Origin: Sphingomonadaceae bacterium OTU29LAMAA1
GTDB lineage: Bacteria > Pseudomonadota > Alphaproteobacteria > Sphingomonadales > Sphingomonadaceae
Length of the DNA: 64,000 nt
Direction: 5' to 3'
NCBI GenBank assembly: GCA_024072375.1
Contig: CP099617.1
Coordinates: 3,789,001-3,853,000, forward strand
Position numbers and translations under genes: made by a program. The first letter of the stretch is position 1. Every line of letters begins with the position of its first letter. Below the pieces are notes generated by a model, which was not told the origin of the DNA, did not search any database, and worked only from the letters and a program-made list of their open reading frames with translations. Positions 1 through 9,703 of the stretch are shown here, one piece after another.

Positions 1-198
1 AACGACGCGACCAAGCCGCAGATCAAGGCTGCCATCGAAGCGATCTTCGATGTCAACGTGACCGGCGTGAACACGATCGTCCAGAAGGGCAAGACCAAGA
101 AGTGGAAGGGCGCTCCCTATCAGCGCTCCGACATGAAGAAGGCCATTGTCACCCTGAAGGACGGCCAGTCGATCGACGTAACCGAGGGGGCCAAGTAA
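1..198 (+). CDS. rplW: 50S ribosomal protein L23 (C-terminal part)
   Basis: The reading frame is open from the first base and ends at a TAA one base before the L2 start, so this is a gene cut by the window edge. The 65 visible residues contain the basic stretch KGKTKKWKG and a [13 protein letters not shown] segment typical of the C-terminal half of L23, the large-subunit protein at the peptide exit tunnel that docks signal recognition particle and trigger factor. Position directly before rplB is the normal S10-operon order. The start and the N-terminal third lie outside the window. Confidence 0.93.
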   Translation, partial: NDATKPQIKAAIEAIFDVNVTGVNTIVQKGKTKKWKGAPYQRSDMKKAIVTLKDGQSIDVTEGAK

Positions 199-199
199 G

Positions 200-1039
200 A
201 TGGCACTCAAGCATTATAATCCGACGACCCCCGCGCAGCGCGGTCTCGTCCTCGTCGACAAGTCGTCGCTCTGGAAGGGCAAGCCCGTCAAGGCGCTGAC
301 CGAGGGCAAGCGCAAGTCGGGCGGCCGCAACAACAAGGGCCATGTGACCAGCCGCGGCATCGCGGGCGGCCACAAGCAGAAGTACCGCTACGTCGACTTC
401 AAGCGTCGCAAGTGGGACGTCGAAGGCACCGTCGAGCGGCTCGAGTACGATCCGAACCGTACCGCGTTCATCGCGCTGGTGAAGTATGCCGACGAAGAGC
501 TGGCCTACATCATCGCGCCGCAGCGGCTGGCGCCGGGCGACAAGGTCCTCGCGGCCAAGAAGACCGACACGAAGCCGGGCAATGCCATGGAAATCGGTCA
601 GGTCCCCGTCGGCACCATCGTCCACAACGTGGAGATGAAGCCGGGCAAGGGTGGTCAGATCGCGCGTTCGGCCGGCACCTACGTGCAGGTCGTCGGTCGT
701 GACCGCGGCATGGTCATCGTGCGCCTCAATTCGGGCGAGCAGCGCTACATCCGTGGCGAGTGCATGGCGACGGTCGGTGCGGTGTCGAACCCGGACAACC
801 AGAACCAGAACCTCGGCAAAGCCGGGCGTTCGCGCTGGATGGGCAAGCGTCCGCTGACCCGCGGCGTCGCCAAGAACCCGGTCGACCATCCGCACGGCGG
901 TGGTGAAGGCCGGACCTCGGGCGGCCGTCATCCGGTCACCCCGTGGGGCAAGCCGACGAAGGGTGCGCGCACCCGTCACAATAAGTCGACCGACAAGATG
1001 ATTATCCGGTCGCGTCATTCGACTAAGAGGAAGGGCTAA
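200..1039 (+). CDS. rplB: 50S ribosomal protein L2
   Basis: L2 (279 residues, usual length about 275) is a primary 23S rRNA-binding protein needed for subunit association and peptidyl-transferase function. The conserved C-terminal block with [13 protein letters not shown] is present, followed by the basic tail ending STKRKG. The ATG begins one base after the L23 stop, so the two genes are tightly coupled. It belongs to the S10 operon and is followed two bases later by rpsS. Confidence 0.98.
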   Translation: MALKHYNPTTPAQRGLVLVDKSSLWKGKPVKALTEGKRKSGGRNNKGHVTSRGIAGGHKQKYRYVDFKRRKWDVEGTVERLEYDPNRTAFIALVKYADEELAYIIAPQRLAPGDKVLAAKKTDTKPGNAMEIGQVPVGTIVHNVEMKPGKGGQIARSAGTYVQVVGRDRGMVIVRLNSGEQRYIRGECMATVGAVSNPDNQNQNLGKAGRSRWMGKRPLTRGVAKNPVDHPHGGGEGRTSGGRHPVTPWGKPTKGARTRHNKSTDKMIIRSRHSTKRKG

Positions 1040-1041
1040 CC

Positions 1042-1317
1042 ATGGCTCGTTCAGTCTGGAAGGGCCCGTTCGTCGAACTGAGCCTTCTGAAGAAGGCCGA
1101 GACGGCTCAGGACACCAACGCGCGTTCGCCGATCAAGACCTGGTCGCGCCGCTCGACGATCCTGCCGTCGTTCGTCGGCCTCACGTTCAACGTCTACAAC
1201 GGCCGCAAGTTCGTGCCGGTGTCGGTCAATGAAGACATGGTCGGCATGAAGCTGGGTGAGTTCGCGCCGACGCGCTACTTCCCCGGCCACGCCGCCGACA
1301 AGAAGGGCAAGCGCTGA
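1042..1317 (+). CDS. rpsS: 30S ribosomal protein S19
   Basis: S19 (91 residues) forms a complex with S13 in the head of the small subunit and contacts the 16S rRNA near the A-site finger. The N-terminus [11 protein letters not shown] and the motif GRKFVPV are typical. Its TGA overlaps the ATG of rplV (ATGA arrangement), indicating translational coupling in the S10 operon. Confidence 0.98.
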   Translation: MARSVWKGPFVELSLLKKAETAQDTNARSPIKTWSRRSTILPSFVGLTFNVYNGRKFVPVSVNEDMVGMKLGEFAPTRYFPGHAADKKGKR

Positions 1318-1693
1318 TGAGCAAGCCAAAATCCACCCGCAAGGTCGGTGACAAGGAAGCGCTGTCGGTCGGCACGCAAATCCGTGGCTCCGCGCAGAAG
1401 CTGGGCCTCGTCGCCGCGCTCATCCGGGGCAAGCCGGTCGGCGATGCGATGAACATCCTCGCCTTTTCGACCAAGGGTATGGCAGTCGACGCGCGCAAGG
1501 TGCTGGCTTCGGCCATCGCCAACGCCGAGAACAACCATAACCTCGATGTCGATGCGTTGATCGTATCGGAGGCGTCGGTCGGCAAGTCGATCGTCATGAA
1601 GCGCTTCGCGACCCGCGGCCGTGGCAAGTCCACCCGCATCCTGAAGCCGTTCAGCCGTCTGCGCATCGTCGTGCGCGAGCAGGAAGAAGCATA

Positions 1694-1694
<1 letters not shown>
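1317..1694 (+). CDS. rplV: 50S ribosomal protein L22
   Basis: L22 (125 residues) lines the peptide exit tunnel with an extended beta-hairpin. The C-terminal segment [20 protein letters not shown] corresponds to that hairpin region. The protein is a little longer than the E. coli protein (110) because of an N-terminal extension beginning [10 protein letters not shown], which is usual for alphaproteobacteria. The ATG overlaps the S19 stop, and its own stop overlaps the rpsC start. Confidence 0.97.
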
Positions 1695-2401
<707 letters not shown>

Positions 2402-2413
2402 GGGGCAACAGAC

Positions 2414-2848
2414 ATGCTGCAACCGAAAAAGACCAAGTTCCGCAAGGCCTTCAAGGGCAAGATCTCCGGCGACGCCAAGAGTGGCTTTTCGCTCAATTTT
2501 GGGTCGTACGGCCTGAAGGCGATGGAGCCGGAGCGGATCACCGCACGTCAGATCGAGGCGGCTCGCCGCGCGATCACGCGCCACATCCGCCGTCAGGGCC
2601 GGTTGTGGATCCGCATCTTCCCGGACGTCCCCGTCTCGGGCAAGCCCGCCGAAGTCCGCATGGGCTCGGGCAAGGGTTCGCCGGAGTTCTGGGCCGCCCG
2701 TGTCAAGCCGGGCCGGATCCTGTTCGAGCTAGACGGCGTCGAAGGCAAGATCGCTGCGGAAGCGTTCGAGCGCGCCGCGATGAAGCTCCCGATCAAAGTC
2801 AAGGTCGTCGCCCGCCTGGGTGACACCAGCCACCTCGGAGGCGAGTAA
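2414..2848 (+). CDS. rplP: 50S ribosomal protein L16
   Basis: L16 (144 residues) binds near the A-site of the peptidyl-transferase centre and organises 23S rRNA there. The N-terminus [16 protein letters not shown] and the conserved segment [13 protein letters not shown] with [12 protein letters not shown] identify it. The gene follows rpsC by 12 bases, and rpmC begins two bases after its stop. Confidence 0.98.
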   Translation: MLQPKKTKFRKAFKGKISGDAKSGFSLNFGSYGLKAMEPERITARQIEAARRAITRHIRRQGRLWIRIFPDVPVSGKPAEVRMGSGKGSPEFWAARVKPGRILFELDGVEGKIAAEAFERAAMKLPIKVKVVARLGDTSHLGGE

Positions 2849-2850
2849 AC

Positions 2851-3054
2851 ATGGCTAAGACCGATTTCGTCAGCCAGAGCGACGATCAGCTGTCCGAGAA
2901 CCTCGGCCAACTGAAGCGTGAGCAGTTCAACCTCCGCTTCCAGGCGGCAACGAACCAGCTCGAGAAGCCGAGCCGCGTCAAGGAAGTCCGTCGCGACATC
3001 GCGCGGATCAAGACCCTCCAGGCGCAGCGCACCAGCGCCGCGGCTGCCAAGTAA
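2851..3054 (+). CDS. rpmC: 50S ribosomal protein L29
   Basis: L29 (67 residues) lies beside L23 at the exit tunnel. It is a short two-helix protein. The segment [19 protein letters not shown] and the basic [15 protein letters not shown] are the family signature. It lies between rplP and rpsQ in the standard order, with a ten-base gap to rpsQ. Confidence 0.97.
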   Translation: MAKTDFVSQSDDQLSENLGQLKREQFNLRFQAATNQLEKPSRVKEVRRDIARIKTLQAQRTSAAAAK

Positions 3055-3064
3055 GGATACAATC

Positions 3065-3337
3065 ATGCCGAAGCGCGTGCTGACCGGACTGATCGTGTCC
3101 GACAAGGGCGAGAAGACGGTGGTCGTGAACGTGGAGCGCAAGGTCAAGCACCCGCTCTACGGCAAGATCATCCGTCGTTCGAAGAAGTACCACGCCCATG
3201 ACGAGGCGAACGAGTACAAGCAGGGCGAGACCGTGCGCATCGAAGAGACTGCGCCGATCTCGAAGCTGAAGACCTGGAAGGTCGTCGATCGGGTCAACAC
3301 CCACGCGACGCCCGAGCGGGTCGACGTCGACGCATAA
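3065..3337 (+). CDS. rpsQ: 30S ribosomal protein S17
   Basis: S17 (90 residues) is an OB-fold protein that binds 16S rRNA in the body of the small subunit. The frame is open upstream to 2918, but the ATG at 3065 starts the conserved [18 protein letters not shown] and lies just after the L29 stop behind an AAGGA sequence. The motif [19 protein letters not shown] is typical. It is the last gene before a 162-base gap containing a strong hairpin. Confidence 0.97.
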   Translation: MPKRVLTGLIVSDKGEKTVVVNVERKVKHPLYGKIIRRSKKYHAHDEANEYKQGETVRIEETAPISKLKTWKVVDRVNTHATPERVDVDA

Positions 3338-3342
3338 TTCGC

Positions 3343-3360
3343 CGCCGGCCCCGGCCGGCG
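3343..3360. repeat. Short perfect inverted repeat after rpsQ
   Basis: Two 8-base arms, CGCCGGCC and GGCCGGCG, are separated by only two bases just after the rpsQ stop. In RNA this would fold as a small GC-rich hairpin. It is followed by a second weak hairpin (GGCAGG/CCTGCC) and then by the stronger UUCG hairpin at 3414-3439, so the leader of rplN is highly structured. Confidence 0.6.
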
Positions 3361-3413
3361 GATGAAGAGGGCAGGGCTTGCGTCCTGCCAGCGGAGTGGT
3401 TACAGGGCCGCTC

Positions 3414-3450
3414 CCCCGGTGCAGTTCGCTGCGCCGGGGTCATTATTTTA
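3414..3450 (+). terminator. UUCG-capped hairpin plus AT-rich tail between rpsQ and rplN
   Basis: Bases 3414-3424 pair with 3429-3439 to give an 11-bp stem (one G-U pair) closed by a TTCG tetraloop. It is followed by TCATTATTTTA, unusually AT-rich for this region. This is the shape of an intrinsic terminator, though the T-run is interrupted. It divides the S10 segment from the spc segment. Because no strong promoter is evident before rplN, it may act as a partial terminator or an RNA-processing or stability element. Confidence 0.6.
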
Positions 3451-3499
3451 GGCGGGGTTGGGTCGGTATCCACCCCATAGACGAGAAGGAAATGGATCG

Positions 3500-3868
3500 A
3501 TGATCCAGATGCAATCCAATCTCGACGTCGCAGACAACAGCGGCGCGAAGCGGGTGCAGTGCATCAAGGTGCTGGGCGGCTCGAAGCGTCGCACGGCATC
3601 GGTCGGCGACATCATCGTCGTCAGCATCAAGGAAGCACAGCCCCGCGGCAAGGTGAAGAAGGGTGACGTGCATCGTGCCGTCATCGTCCGCACCGCCAAG
3701 GACATCCACCGTGCCGATGGCTCGACCATCCGCTTCGACGGCAACGCTGCCGTTCTGGTCAACAAGAACGAGGAGCCGATCGGCACCCGTATCTTTGGCC
3801 CGGTCGTGCGCGAGCTGCGTGGCAAGAAGCACATGAAGATCATCTCTCTCGCTCCCGAGGTGCTGTAA
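3500..3868 (+). CDS. rplN: 50S ribosomal protein L14
   Basis: L14 (122 residues, the standard length) forms part of an inter-subunit bridge. The start [19 protein letters not shown] is nearly invariant and fixes the ATG at 3500, with AAGGA nine bases upstream. Conserved [18 protein letters not shown] and the C-terminal [10 protein letters not shown] are present. It opens the spc segment after the structured gap. Its stop overlaps the rplX ATG (TAATG). Confidence 0.98.
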   Translation: MIQMQSNLDVADNSGAKRVQCIKVLGGSKRRTASVGDIIVVSIKEAQPRGKVKKGDVHRAVIVRTAKDIHRADGSTIRFDGNAAVLVNKNEEPIGTRIFGPVVRELRGKKHMKIISLAPEVL

Positions 3869-4185
3869 TGGCTGCCGCGAAGATCAAGAAGGGTGACCGC
3901 GTCGTCGTTCTGTCCGGCAAGGACAAGGGCAAGACCGGCACCGTGACGCTGGCGATGCCGAAGGACGGCAAGGTCGTGGTCGAGGGCGTGAACATCGCCA
4001 CCCGCCACAAGAAGCCGACCCAGGCGAATCCGCAGGGCGGCCTCGAGAAGATCGAAGCGCCGATGCACATCTCGAAGGTTGCGCACGTGACCGCCGACGG
4101 CAAGCCCACCCGCGTTCGTTTCGAGACGCAGGACGGCAAGAAGGTCCGCGTGGCCGTGAAGACGGGGGACAAGATCGATGGCTGA
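3868..4185 (+). CDS. rplX: 50S ribosomal protein L24
   Basis: L24 (105 residues) initiates large-subunit assembly by binding the 5' end of 23S rRNA. A KOW motif is visible at the N-terminus ([20 protein letters not shown]). The gene overlaps rplN by one base and rplE by eight bases, so the three are likely translationally coupled. Confidence 0.97.
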   Translation: MAAAKIKKGDRVVVLSGKDKGKTGTVTLAMPKDGKVVVEGVNIATRHKKPTQANPQGGLEKIEAPMHISKVAHVTADGKPTRVRFETQDGKKVRVAVKTGDKIDG

Positions 4186-4765
4186 TGCAGCTTACAAGCC
4201 CCGCATGAAGGGCATGTACGAAGACTCGATCATCAAGGCGATGGTCGAGAAGTTCGGCTACAAGAACGTCAACGAGATTCCGCGGATCGACAAGATCGTC
4301 CTGAACATGGGCGTCGGCGAGGCGACCCAGGACAAGAAGCGCGTCGATCAGGCTGCTTCCGAAATGGAGCTGATCGCGGGCCAGAAGCCGGTGATCACCA
4401 AGGCGAAGAAGTCGATCGCGCAGTTCAAGCTGCGTGAAGGCATGCCGATCGGCGTGAAGGTCACCCTTCGCCGCGAGCGCATGTACGAATTCCTCGACCG
4501 TTTCATCACGATCGCTCTTCCCCGCGTCCGCGATTTTCGTGGGCTCAATCCGAAGAGCTTCGATGGCCGCGGCAATTACGCCTGCGGTATCAAGGAGCAG
4601 ATCGTGTTCCCCGAGATCAACTATGACCGCATCGACAAGGTGCGCGGCATGGACGTGATCGTCACCACCACCGCGAAGACCGACGACGAAGCGCGCGAGC
4701 TGCTCCGCCTGTTCGGCTTCCCGTTCCCGCAGCCCGAGGCTGACGAGCAGAAGCAGGCTGCGTGA
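4178..4765 (+). CDS. rplE: 50S ribosomal protein L5
   Basis: L5 (195 residues) binds 5S rRNA and contacts P-site tRNA. The conserved [11 protein letters not shown] and the [19 protein letters not shown] segment are clear. It is slightly longer than E. coli L5 (179) through short N- and C-terminal tails (MADAAYKPR and EADEQKQAA). The start lies inside the last codons of rplX. Confidence 0.98.
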   Translation: MADAAYKPRMKGMYEDSIIKAMVEKFGYKNVNEIPRIDKIVLNMGVGEATQDKKRVDQAASEMELIAGQKPVITKAKKSIAQFKLREGMPIGVKVTLRRERMYEFLDRFITIALPRVRDFRGLNPKSFDGRGNYACGIKEQIVFPEINYDRIDKVRGMDVIVTTTAKTDDEARELLRLFGFPFPQPEADEQKQAA

Positions 4766-4806
4766 GCAGCCTCGCTTTGTCGAAGTAAGGAAGAGAGCTT
4801 AAGTCC

Positions 4807-5112
4807 ATGGCGAAACTGAGTTCGATCAACAAGAATGAGCGTCGCAAGAAGCTTGTGAAGCAATACGCTCCCAAGCTGGCGAAGCTGAAGGCAATGGCCA
4901 ACGACCAGAGCCTCGACGAGAGCGAGCGTCTGATCGCCCGCCTCAAGATGGCGGAACTGCCGCGCAATTCGAACCCGACCCGGATCCGCAACCGTTGCGA
5001 GATCACCGGTCGTCCGCGCGCGTACTACCGCAAGTTCCGTCTCGCTCGCGTGATGCTTCGTGATCTGGCCAACAAGGGCATGATCCCGGGCCTCACCAAG
5101 TCGAGCTGGTAA
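4807..5112 (+). CDS. rpsN: 30S ribosomal protein S14
   Basis: S14 (101 residues) is the long form without a zinc ribbon: the C-terminal [16 protein letters not shown] carries a single cysteine instead of the four found in the zinc-binding form. It binds 16S rRNA in the head late in assembly. The gene starts 41 bases after rplE, and rpsH begins ten bases after its stop. Confidence 0.98.
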   Translation: MAKLSSINKNERRKKLVKQYAPKLAKLKAMANDQSLDESERLIARLKMAELPRNSNPTRIRNRCEITGRPRAYYRKFRLARVMLRDLANKGMIPGLTKSSW

Positions 5113-5122
5113 GGATTCCATC

Positions 5123-5518
5123 ATGGCATTGACCGATCCCCTGGGTGATTTGCTCACCCGCATCCGCAACGGCCAGCGCGCGAAGAAGGACTCCGTCCTG
5201 TCGCCGTCGTCGAAGCTCCGCATCCGCGTTCTCGACGTGCTCCAGCGCGAAGGCTACATCCGTGGCTACAGCGACGAGCAGATGGGTCCGGCAGCGGGCG
5301 TCCGCATCGAGCTGAAGTATTTCGAGGGCCAGCCCGCGATCAAGCACGTCGCGCGCGTCTCGAAGCCCGGCCGCCGCGTCTATTCCGGTTCGCAGGAACT
5401 GCCGCGCGTCCGCAACGGCCTCGGCATCACCATCGTTTCGACGCCTCGCGGCGTTCTGTCCGACGCGGAAGCGCGCGAGCAGAATGTCGGCGGCGAAGTC
5501 CTTGCGGAGGTCTTCTGA
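5123..5518 (+). CDS. rpsH: 30S ribosomal protein S8
   Basis: S8 (131 residues) is a primary 16S rRNA-binding protein, and in E. coli it represses the spc operon by binding its mRNA near rplE. The start [18 protein letters not shown] and the C-terminal [19 protein letters not shown] are typical. Whether S8 autoregulation occurs here cannot be told from the sequence. The stop overlaps the rplF ATG (TGATG arrangement). Confidence 0.98.
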   Translation: MALTDPLGDLLTRIRNGQRAKKDSVLSPSSKLRIRVLDVLQREGYIRGYSDEQMGPAAGVRIELKYFEGQPAIKHVARVSKPGRRVYSGSQELPRVRNGLGITIVSTPRGVLSDAEAREQNVGGEVLAEVF

Positions 5519-6051
5519 TGAGCCGCATCGGTAAGAAGCCGGTTCCCGTACCGGCCGGCGTGACGCCGTCGATCGACAAGGGCATCATCAGCGTGAAGGG
5601 TCCCAAGGGCACCCTCACGATGCCGATGCGCGACGAGATCAGCTACACGATCGAGGACGGCGGCATTTCGGTGCAGCCGGCGAACGACACCAAGCGCGCC
5701 CGTGCCTTCTGGGGCATGCAGCGTACGATGGTGCAGAACCTGGTGACCGGCGTGACCGACGGCTTCACCAAGAAGCTGCTCATCACCGGCGTCGGCTACC
5801 GCGCCGCGGCGCAGGGTCGCAACCTCAAGCTGCAGCTCGGCTACAGCCACGACGTCAACATCGACGTGCCGGAAGGCATCGAGGTGAAGACGCCGGACGC
5901 CACCACCGTCGAGATCAGCGGTTCCGACAAGCAGAAGGTCGGCCAGCTGGCCGCCGAGATTCGTCAGTGGCGCAAGCCCGAGCCGTACAAGGGCAAGGGC
6001 ATCAAGTACGACGGCGAGTTCATCTTCCGCAAGGAAGGGAAGAAGAAGTAA
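5518..6051 (+). CDS. rplF: 50S ribosomal protein L6
   Basis: L6 (177 residues) lies at the base of the factor-binding stalk and is formed of two related domains. [15 protein letters not shown] at the start and the C-terminal [18 protein letters not shown] are diagnostic. The gene is coupled on both sides, overlapping rpsH and rplR by single bases. Confidence 0.98.
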   Translation: MSRIGKKPVPVPAGVTPSIDKGIISVKGPKGTLTMPMRDEISYTIEDGGISVQPANDTKRARAFWGMQRTMVQNLVTGVTDGFTKKLLITGVGYRAAAQGRNLKLQLGYSHDVNIDVPEGIEVKTPDATTVEISGSDKQKVGQLAAEIRQWRKPEPYKGKGIKYDGEFIFRKEGKKK

Positions 6052-6407
6052 TGACCAAGGGTCTCTCTCTTTTCGCGAAGCGCCGTCGGCGCAACCGTAC
6101 CGCGCTGAAGGCGCGTTCGGGCACCCGTCCGCGGTTGTCCATCCATCGTTCGGGCAAGCATATGTACGCCCAGGTGATCGACGATGTCGCCGGCAAGACC
6201 GTTGCGTCGGCGTCCACCCTGGAAAAGGACGTGCGCGACACGTCCGGTGCGAACATCGCGGCAGCGGCGGCAGTCGGCACCCGCGTGGCGGAGGCCGCGA
6301 AGGCAGCCGGCGTGACGCAGGTCGTGTTCGATCGCGGTGGCTTCCTGTTCCACGGCCGTGTCAAGGCGCTGGCGGAAGCCGCGCGTGAAGCCGGATTGGA
6401 GTTCTAA
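6051..6407 (+). CDS. rplR: 50S ribosomal protein L18
   Basis: L18 (118 residues) binds 5S rRNA together with L5. The frame is open into rplF, but the ATG in the TAATG overlap at 6051 gives the expected start [20 protein letters not shown]. The conserved [20 protein letters not shown] and the C-terminal [20 protein letters not shown] confirm it. Confidence 0.97.
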   Translation: MTKGLSLFAKRRRRNRTALKARSGTRPRLSIHRSGKHMYAQVIDDVAGKTVASASTLEKDVRDTSGANIAAAAAVGTRVAEAAKAAGVTQVVFDRGGFLFHGRVKALAEAAREAGLEF

Positions 6408-6409
6408 TA

Positions 6410-7195
6410 ATGGCTGACGAGAACAACGTGCAGCCCGCAGCGGCTGAAGGCGCTTCCCAGGAGACGCAGGCACAGGCGCCCCAGGGTGGCCAGCAGGGCG
6501 GCGGCTATGCCGGTCCCGGCGGCGGTGGCCGTGGTGGTCCCCGTGGCGGTCGCGGTGGCGGCGGTGGCGGTCGCGGTCCGGGTGGCCCCGGCGGCAATCG
6601 CGGCGGTCGTGACGGTGGTCGCGGTCGCGACGGTCGTGGCGGTCGTCCGGGTCAGGACGACGGCGGCGAAGAGCTGATCGAGAAGCTGGTCCACATCAAT
6701 CGCGTCTCGAAGACGGTGAAGGGCGGCAAGCGCTTCGGCTTCGCGGCGCTGGTCGTCGTGGGCGACGGCAAGGGTCGTGTCGGCTTCGGCCACGGCAAGG
6801 CGCGCGAAGTGCCGGAAGCCATCTCCAAGGCCACTGCGGCTGCGAAGAAGGCGATGGTTCGCGTTCCCCTGAAGGACGGTCGCACGCTGCATCACGACGG
6901 CAACGGCCATTTCGGTGCCGGTCGCGTGACGCTCCGTTCGGCGCCGCAGGGCACCGGCATCATCGCAGGTGGCCCGATGCGCGCCATCTTCGAGAGCCTG
7001 GGTGTCGCGGACGTCGTGACCAAGTCGATCGGTACGTCCAACCCCTACAACATGATCCGCGCCACGTTCGAGGCACTGGGTGAGCAGACTTCGCCGAAGT
7101 CGGTCGCACAGCGTCGTGGCAAGAAGATCGCCGACCTGATCGGCCGCGGTGGTTCGCAGACCGCCGAGGCGGATGCTGCGGCCGTCGTGGAGTAA
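6410..7195 (+). CDS. rpsE: 30S ribosomal protein S5 with Gly/Arg-rich N-terminal extension
   Basis: S5 (261 residues, against 167 in E. coli) helps translational accuracy and mRNA unwinding at the entry tunnel. The family body starts near residue 87 ([20 protein letters not shown]) and includes [14 protein letters not shown]. Residues 1-24 are acidic and polar. Residues 25-81 form a block made almost only of Gly, Arg, Pro and Asp with RGG-like repeats. The extension is in frame, uses codons like those of the body and follows the rplR stop by two bases, so it is part of the gene. RGG blocks bind RNA in other proteins. That role here is inference. Confidence 0.96.
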   Translation: MADENNVQPAAAEGASQETQAQAPQGGQQGGGYAGPGGGGRGGPRGGRGGGGGGRGPGGPGGNRGGRDGGRGRDGRGGRPGQDDGGEELIEKLVHINRVSKTVKGGKRFGFAALVVVGDGKGRVGFGHGKAREVPEAISKATAAAKKAMVRVPLKDGRTLHHDGNGHFGAGRVTLRSAPQGTGIIAGGPMRAIFESLGVADVVTKSIGTSNPYNMIRATFEALGEQTSPKSVAQRRGKKIADLIGRGGSQTAEADAAAVVE

Positions 7196-7200
7196 CTGAC

Positions 7201-7377
7201 ATGGCAACCGTCAAGATCAAGCAGACCGGCTCGCCGATTCGCCGGACCAAGGACCAGCGCGCGACGCTGATCGGTCTCGGCCTCAACAAGATGCACAAGG
7301 TTTCGGAGCTGGAGGACAGCCCCGAGGTCCGCGGGATGATCCGCAAGGTGCAGCACATGGTCGAGGTGCAGGGCTAA
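7201..7377 (+). CDS. rpmD: 50S ribosomal protein L30
   Basis: This short gene (58 residues) starts at the ATG at 7201 and ends at TAA 7377. The product begins [19 protein letters not shown] and contains [19 protein letters not shown], the usual L30 pattern. It lies five bases after rpsE, in the normal place between rpsE and rplO. A strong intrinsic terminator follows it. Confidence 0.96.
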   Translation: MATVKIKQTGSPIRRTKDQRATLIGLGLNKMHKVSELEDSPEVRGMIRKVQHMVEVQG

Positions 7378-7411
7378 CCCCCGTTCCACGTTCACCACGT
7401 GACAAATACGG

Positions 7412-7442
7412 GGAAGGGGGCTAACCGGCCCCCTTCCTTTTT
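7412..7442 (+). terminator. Intrinsic terminator between rpmD and rplO
   Basis: Bases 7412-7421 pair with 7428-7437 in a perfect 10-bp GC-rich stem around a six-base loop, followed directly by TTTTT. This is a textbook intrinsic terminator inside the spc segment. No clear promoter is seen between it and rplO, so it probably allows some read-through and lowers expression of rplO-secY-adk relative to upstream genes. Confidence 0.8.
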
Positions 7443-7502
7443 CCAGTTTCCACAGCCCGGCCCCGGCCGGGAGCGCGACAAAAGCGAAAGCGAGTGCATA
7501 TC

Positions 7503-8045
7503 ATGAAGCTCAACGAACTCCGCGACAACCAGGGTGCCCGCAAGTCCAAGATCCGCGTCGGACGCGGTATCGGCTCGGGCAAGGGCAAGACCGGCGGTCG
7601 CGGCCAGAAGGGCCAGAAGAGCCGTGAAGGCGTCAGCATCGCCGGCTTCGAAGGCGGCCAGATGCCGCTCCACATGCGTCTGCCGAAGCGTGGCTTCAAC
7701 AACATCTTCGCCAAGGATTATGCCGAGGTGAACACCGGCGCGATCCAGAAGGCGATCGATTCGGGCAAGCTGTCGGCCGAAGGCACGATCGATCAGGCGG
7801 CGCTGAAGGCAGCCGGTTTGGTGCGTGGCGGCAAGGACGGCGTCCGTCTGCTCGCCAAGGGCGAACTGACGACCAAGCTGTCGTTCCTGGTTGCCGGCGC
7901 ATCGGCCGGTGCGAAGGCGCAGGTCGAAAAGACCGGCGGCGCGCTGGAAATCCCGGTCGTCGTGCCGGCCGCCGAGAAGGCCGCCGCCAAGAAGGGCGTG
8001 CAGTACAAGGCACGCCAGGAAAAGAAGGCGTCGTTCAAGGCGTAA
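7503..8045 (+). CDS. rplO: 50S ribosomal protein L15
   Basis: L15 (180 residues) is a late-assembly large-subunit protein. The ATG at 7503 gives the conserved start [20 protein letters not shown]. An in-frame GTG three codons upstream is unlikely. The glycine-rich [16 protein letters not shown] segment and [18 protein letters not shown] are family hallmarks. The C-terminus carries a longer Ala/Lys-rich tail than E. coli L15 (144). It lies after the rpmD terminator and 257 bases before secY. Confidence 0.97.
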   Translation: MKLNELRDNQGARKSKIRVGRGIGSGKGKTGGRGQKGQKSREGVSIAGFEGGQMPLHMRLPKRGFNNIFAKDYAEVNTGAIQKAIDSGKLSAEGTIDQAALKAAGLVRGGKDGVRLLAKGELTTKLSFLVAGASAGAKAQVEKTGGALEIPVVVPAAEKAAAKKGVQYKARQEKKASFKA

Positions 8046-8072
8046 GCCGTTCTCTTCGTTGTCTAGCCCCTC

Positions 8073-8159
8073 CGTCATGCTGGACTTGTTTCGGCATCCA
8101 CTCATCCGCTGAGGATTCCCTCGCGGCGCGGTGGACCCCGGGACAAGTCCGGGGTGACG
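8073..8159. repeat. Imperfect inverted repeat element upstream of secY
   Basis: Two 28-base arms (8073-8100 and 8132-8159) are imperfect inverted copies of each other around a 31-base centre. Their shared core reads GGACTTGT in one arm and ACAAGTCC in the other. The right arm can also fold on itself (ACCCCGGGACAAGTCCGGGGT, about 8136-8155). It looks like a dispersed intergenic palindromic repeat of the kind common in alphaproteobacterial genomes. It could also act as a weak transcription barrier before secY. Confidence 0.55.
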
Positions 8160-8302
8160 ATGGGGTTGGGGCGGCGGTTCGGTCCGATGAATGGGCCGAA
8201 AGGATAGCGTCGCGATTAGACAAGGCGCATCGAGCGCCTATATGAGCGGCGGGGCGGGTCAAAACGCATCCCGCCGCTTTTCGTTTCAGGACACCGACAC
8301 GC

Positions 8303-9667
8303 ATGGCATCCGCAGCCGACCAGATGGCGCAAAGCATCAGTCTGTCGAAATTCGCACAGGCGACCGACCTCAAGAAGCGGTTGTGGTTCACGATCGGTGC
8401 GCTGATCGTCTTCCGCCTGCTCAGCTACGTGCCGCTGCCGGGGATCGACCCGACCGCGCTCAACCTGCTGAGCGAGCGCACGACCGGTGGCGTGCTCGAC
8501 TTCTTCAACACCTTCTCGGGCGGTTCGCTCAGCCGCATGTCGCTGATCGCGCTCGGCGTGATGCCGTACATCACCGCATCGATCGTCGTGCAGCTCGCCA
8601 CCTCGCTGTCGCCGCAGCTCGCCGCGATCAAGAAGGAAGGCGAATCGGGCCGCAAGAAGCTCAACCAGTACACGCGCTACGGCACGGTCGCGCTGACCGC
8701 GATCCAGGGCTATTTCATCGCCGTCGGGCTCGAGGCGCTGTCGGCGACCAACGGCGTCGCTGCGGTGATCGAGCCGGGCATGACCTTCCGCATCGCAGCG
8801 GTGATCAGCCTGATCGGCGGCACGATGTTCCTGATGTGGCTGGGCGAGCAGATCACCAGCCGCGGCATCGGCAACGGCGTATCGCTCATCATCATGGCCG
8901 GCATCGTCGCGCATCTGCCGACGACGCTCGTCAACCTGCTCGAAGGCGGACGTTCGGGCTCGATCGACGCGGTGCGCCTGATCGGCATCGTCATCGCCGT
9001 AGTCGCGCTGATCCTTTTCATCTGCTTCATGGAGCGGGCGCAGCGTCGCATCCTGATCCAATACCCCAAGCGCCAAACGCAGCGCGGCATGCAGGCGGAT
9101 CGCAGCCACCTGCCGCTGAAGATCAACACCGCGGGCGTGATCCCGCCGATCTTCGCCTCGTCGCTGCTGCTGATGCCGCTGACGATCAGCCAGTTCGCCG
9201 GCCAGCGCGTCGCGGGTGAATCGAAGTGGGGCGATTTCATCATCACCCTCAACCAGTATCTGGCGCACGGGCAGCCGGTGTACATGGCGCTCTACGCCGC
9301 GGGCATCATCTTCTTCTCGTTCTTCTACACCGCGGTGGTGTTCAACCCGGAGGAGACCGCGGACAATCTGAAGCGCTATGGCGGCTTCATTCCCGGCATC
9401 CGTCCCGGCAAGAACACCGAGACGTATTTCGATTACGTGCTGACCCGCATCACCGTGATCGGTGCGGCGTATCTGACGATCATCTGCCTGTTGCCGGAAT
9501 ATCTGGTGTCGGCGCTGTCGATCCCGTTCTACCTTGGTGGCACCAGCCTGTTGATCGTCGTCAACGTGACGATGGACACGGTGACGCAGATCCAGTCGCA
9601 CCTGTTGGCCCACCAATATGGCGATTTGATCAAGAAGGCGAAGCTGAAGGGCGGGCGTCTCCGCTAA
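8303..9667 (+). CDS. secY: Protein translocase subunit SecY
   Basis: SecY (454 residues) is the channel of the SecYEG translocon in the inner membrane. It has the expected ten membrane segments, the early segment FRLLSYVPLPGIDP, and the cytoplasmic QVPKRQ-like loop (YPKRQTQRGMQADRSHLPLK) before the seventh segment, which precedes the ribosome- and SecA-binding loops. It starts MASAADQMAQSISLSKFAQ, within the spc cluster between rplO and adk. Confidence 0.97.
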   Translation: MASAADQMAQSISLSKFAQATDLKKRLWFTIGALIVFRLLSYVPLPGIDPTALNLLSERTTGGVLDFFNTFSGGSLSRMSLIALGVMPYITASIVVQLATSLSPQLAAIKKEGESGRKKLNQYTRYGTVALTAIQGYFIAVGLEALSATNGVAAVIEPGMTFRIAAVISLIGGTMFLMWLGEQITSRGIGNGVSLIIMAGIVAHLPTTLVNLLEGGRSGSIDAVRLIGIVIAVVALILFICFMERAQRRILIQYPKRQTQRGMQADRSHLPLKINTAGVIPPIFASSLLLMPLTISQFAGQRVAGESKWGDFIITLNQYLAHGQPVYMALYAAGIIFFSFFYTAVVFNPEETADNLKRYGGFIPGIRPGKNTETYFDYVLTRITVIGAAYLTIICLLPEYLVSALSIPFYLGGTSLLIVVNVTMDTVTQIQSHLLAHQYGDLIKKAKLKGGRLR

Positions 9668-9703
9668 CGAGGTCGTGACAACGGGCGAACAGGGAGAGCT
9701 CGC

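Noticed and set aside
3492-3503. Three-codon frame (ATGGATCGATGA) overlapping the rplN start as a regulatory mini-gene
   Set aside because: The AAGGA site is only one or two bases from its ATG but well spaced for rplN, so translation of the mini-frame is unlikely.
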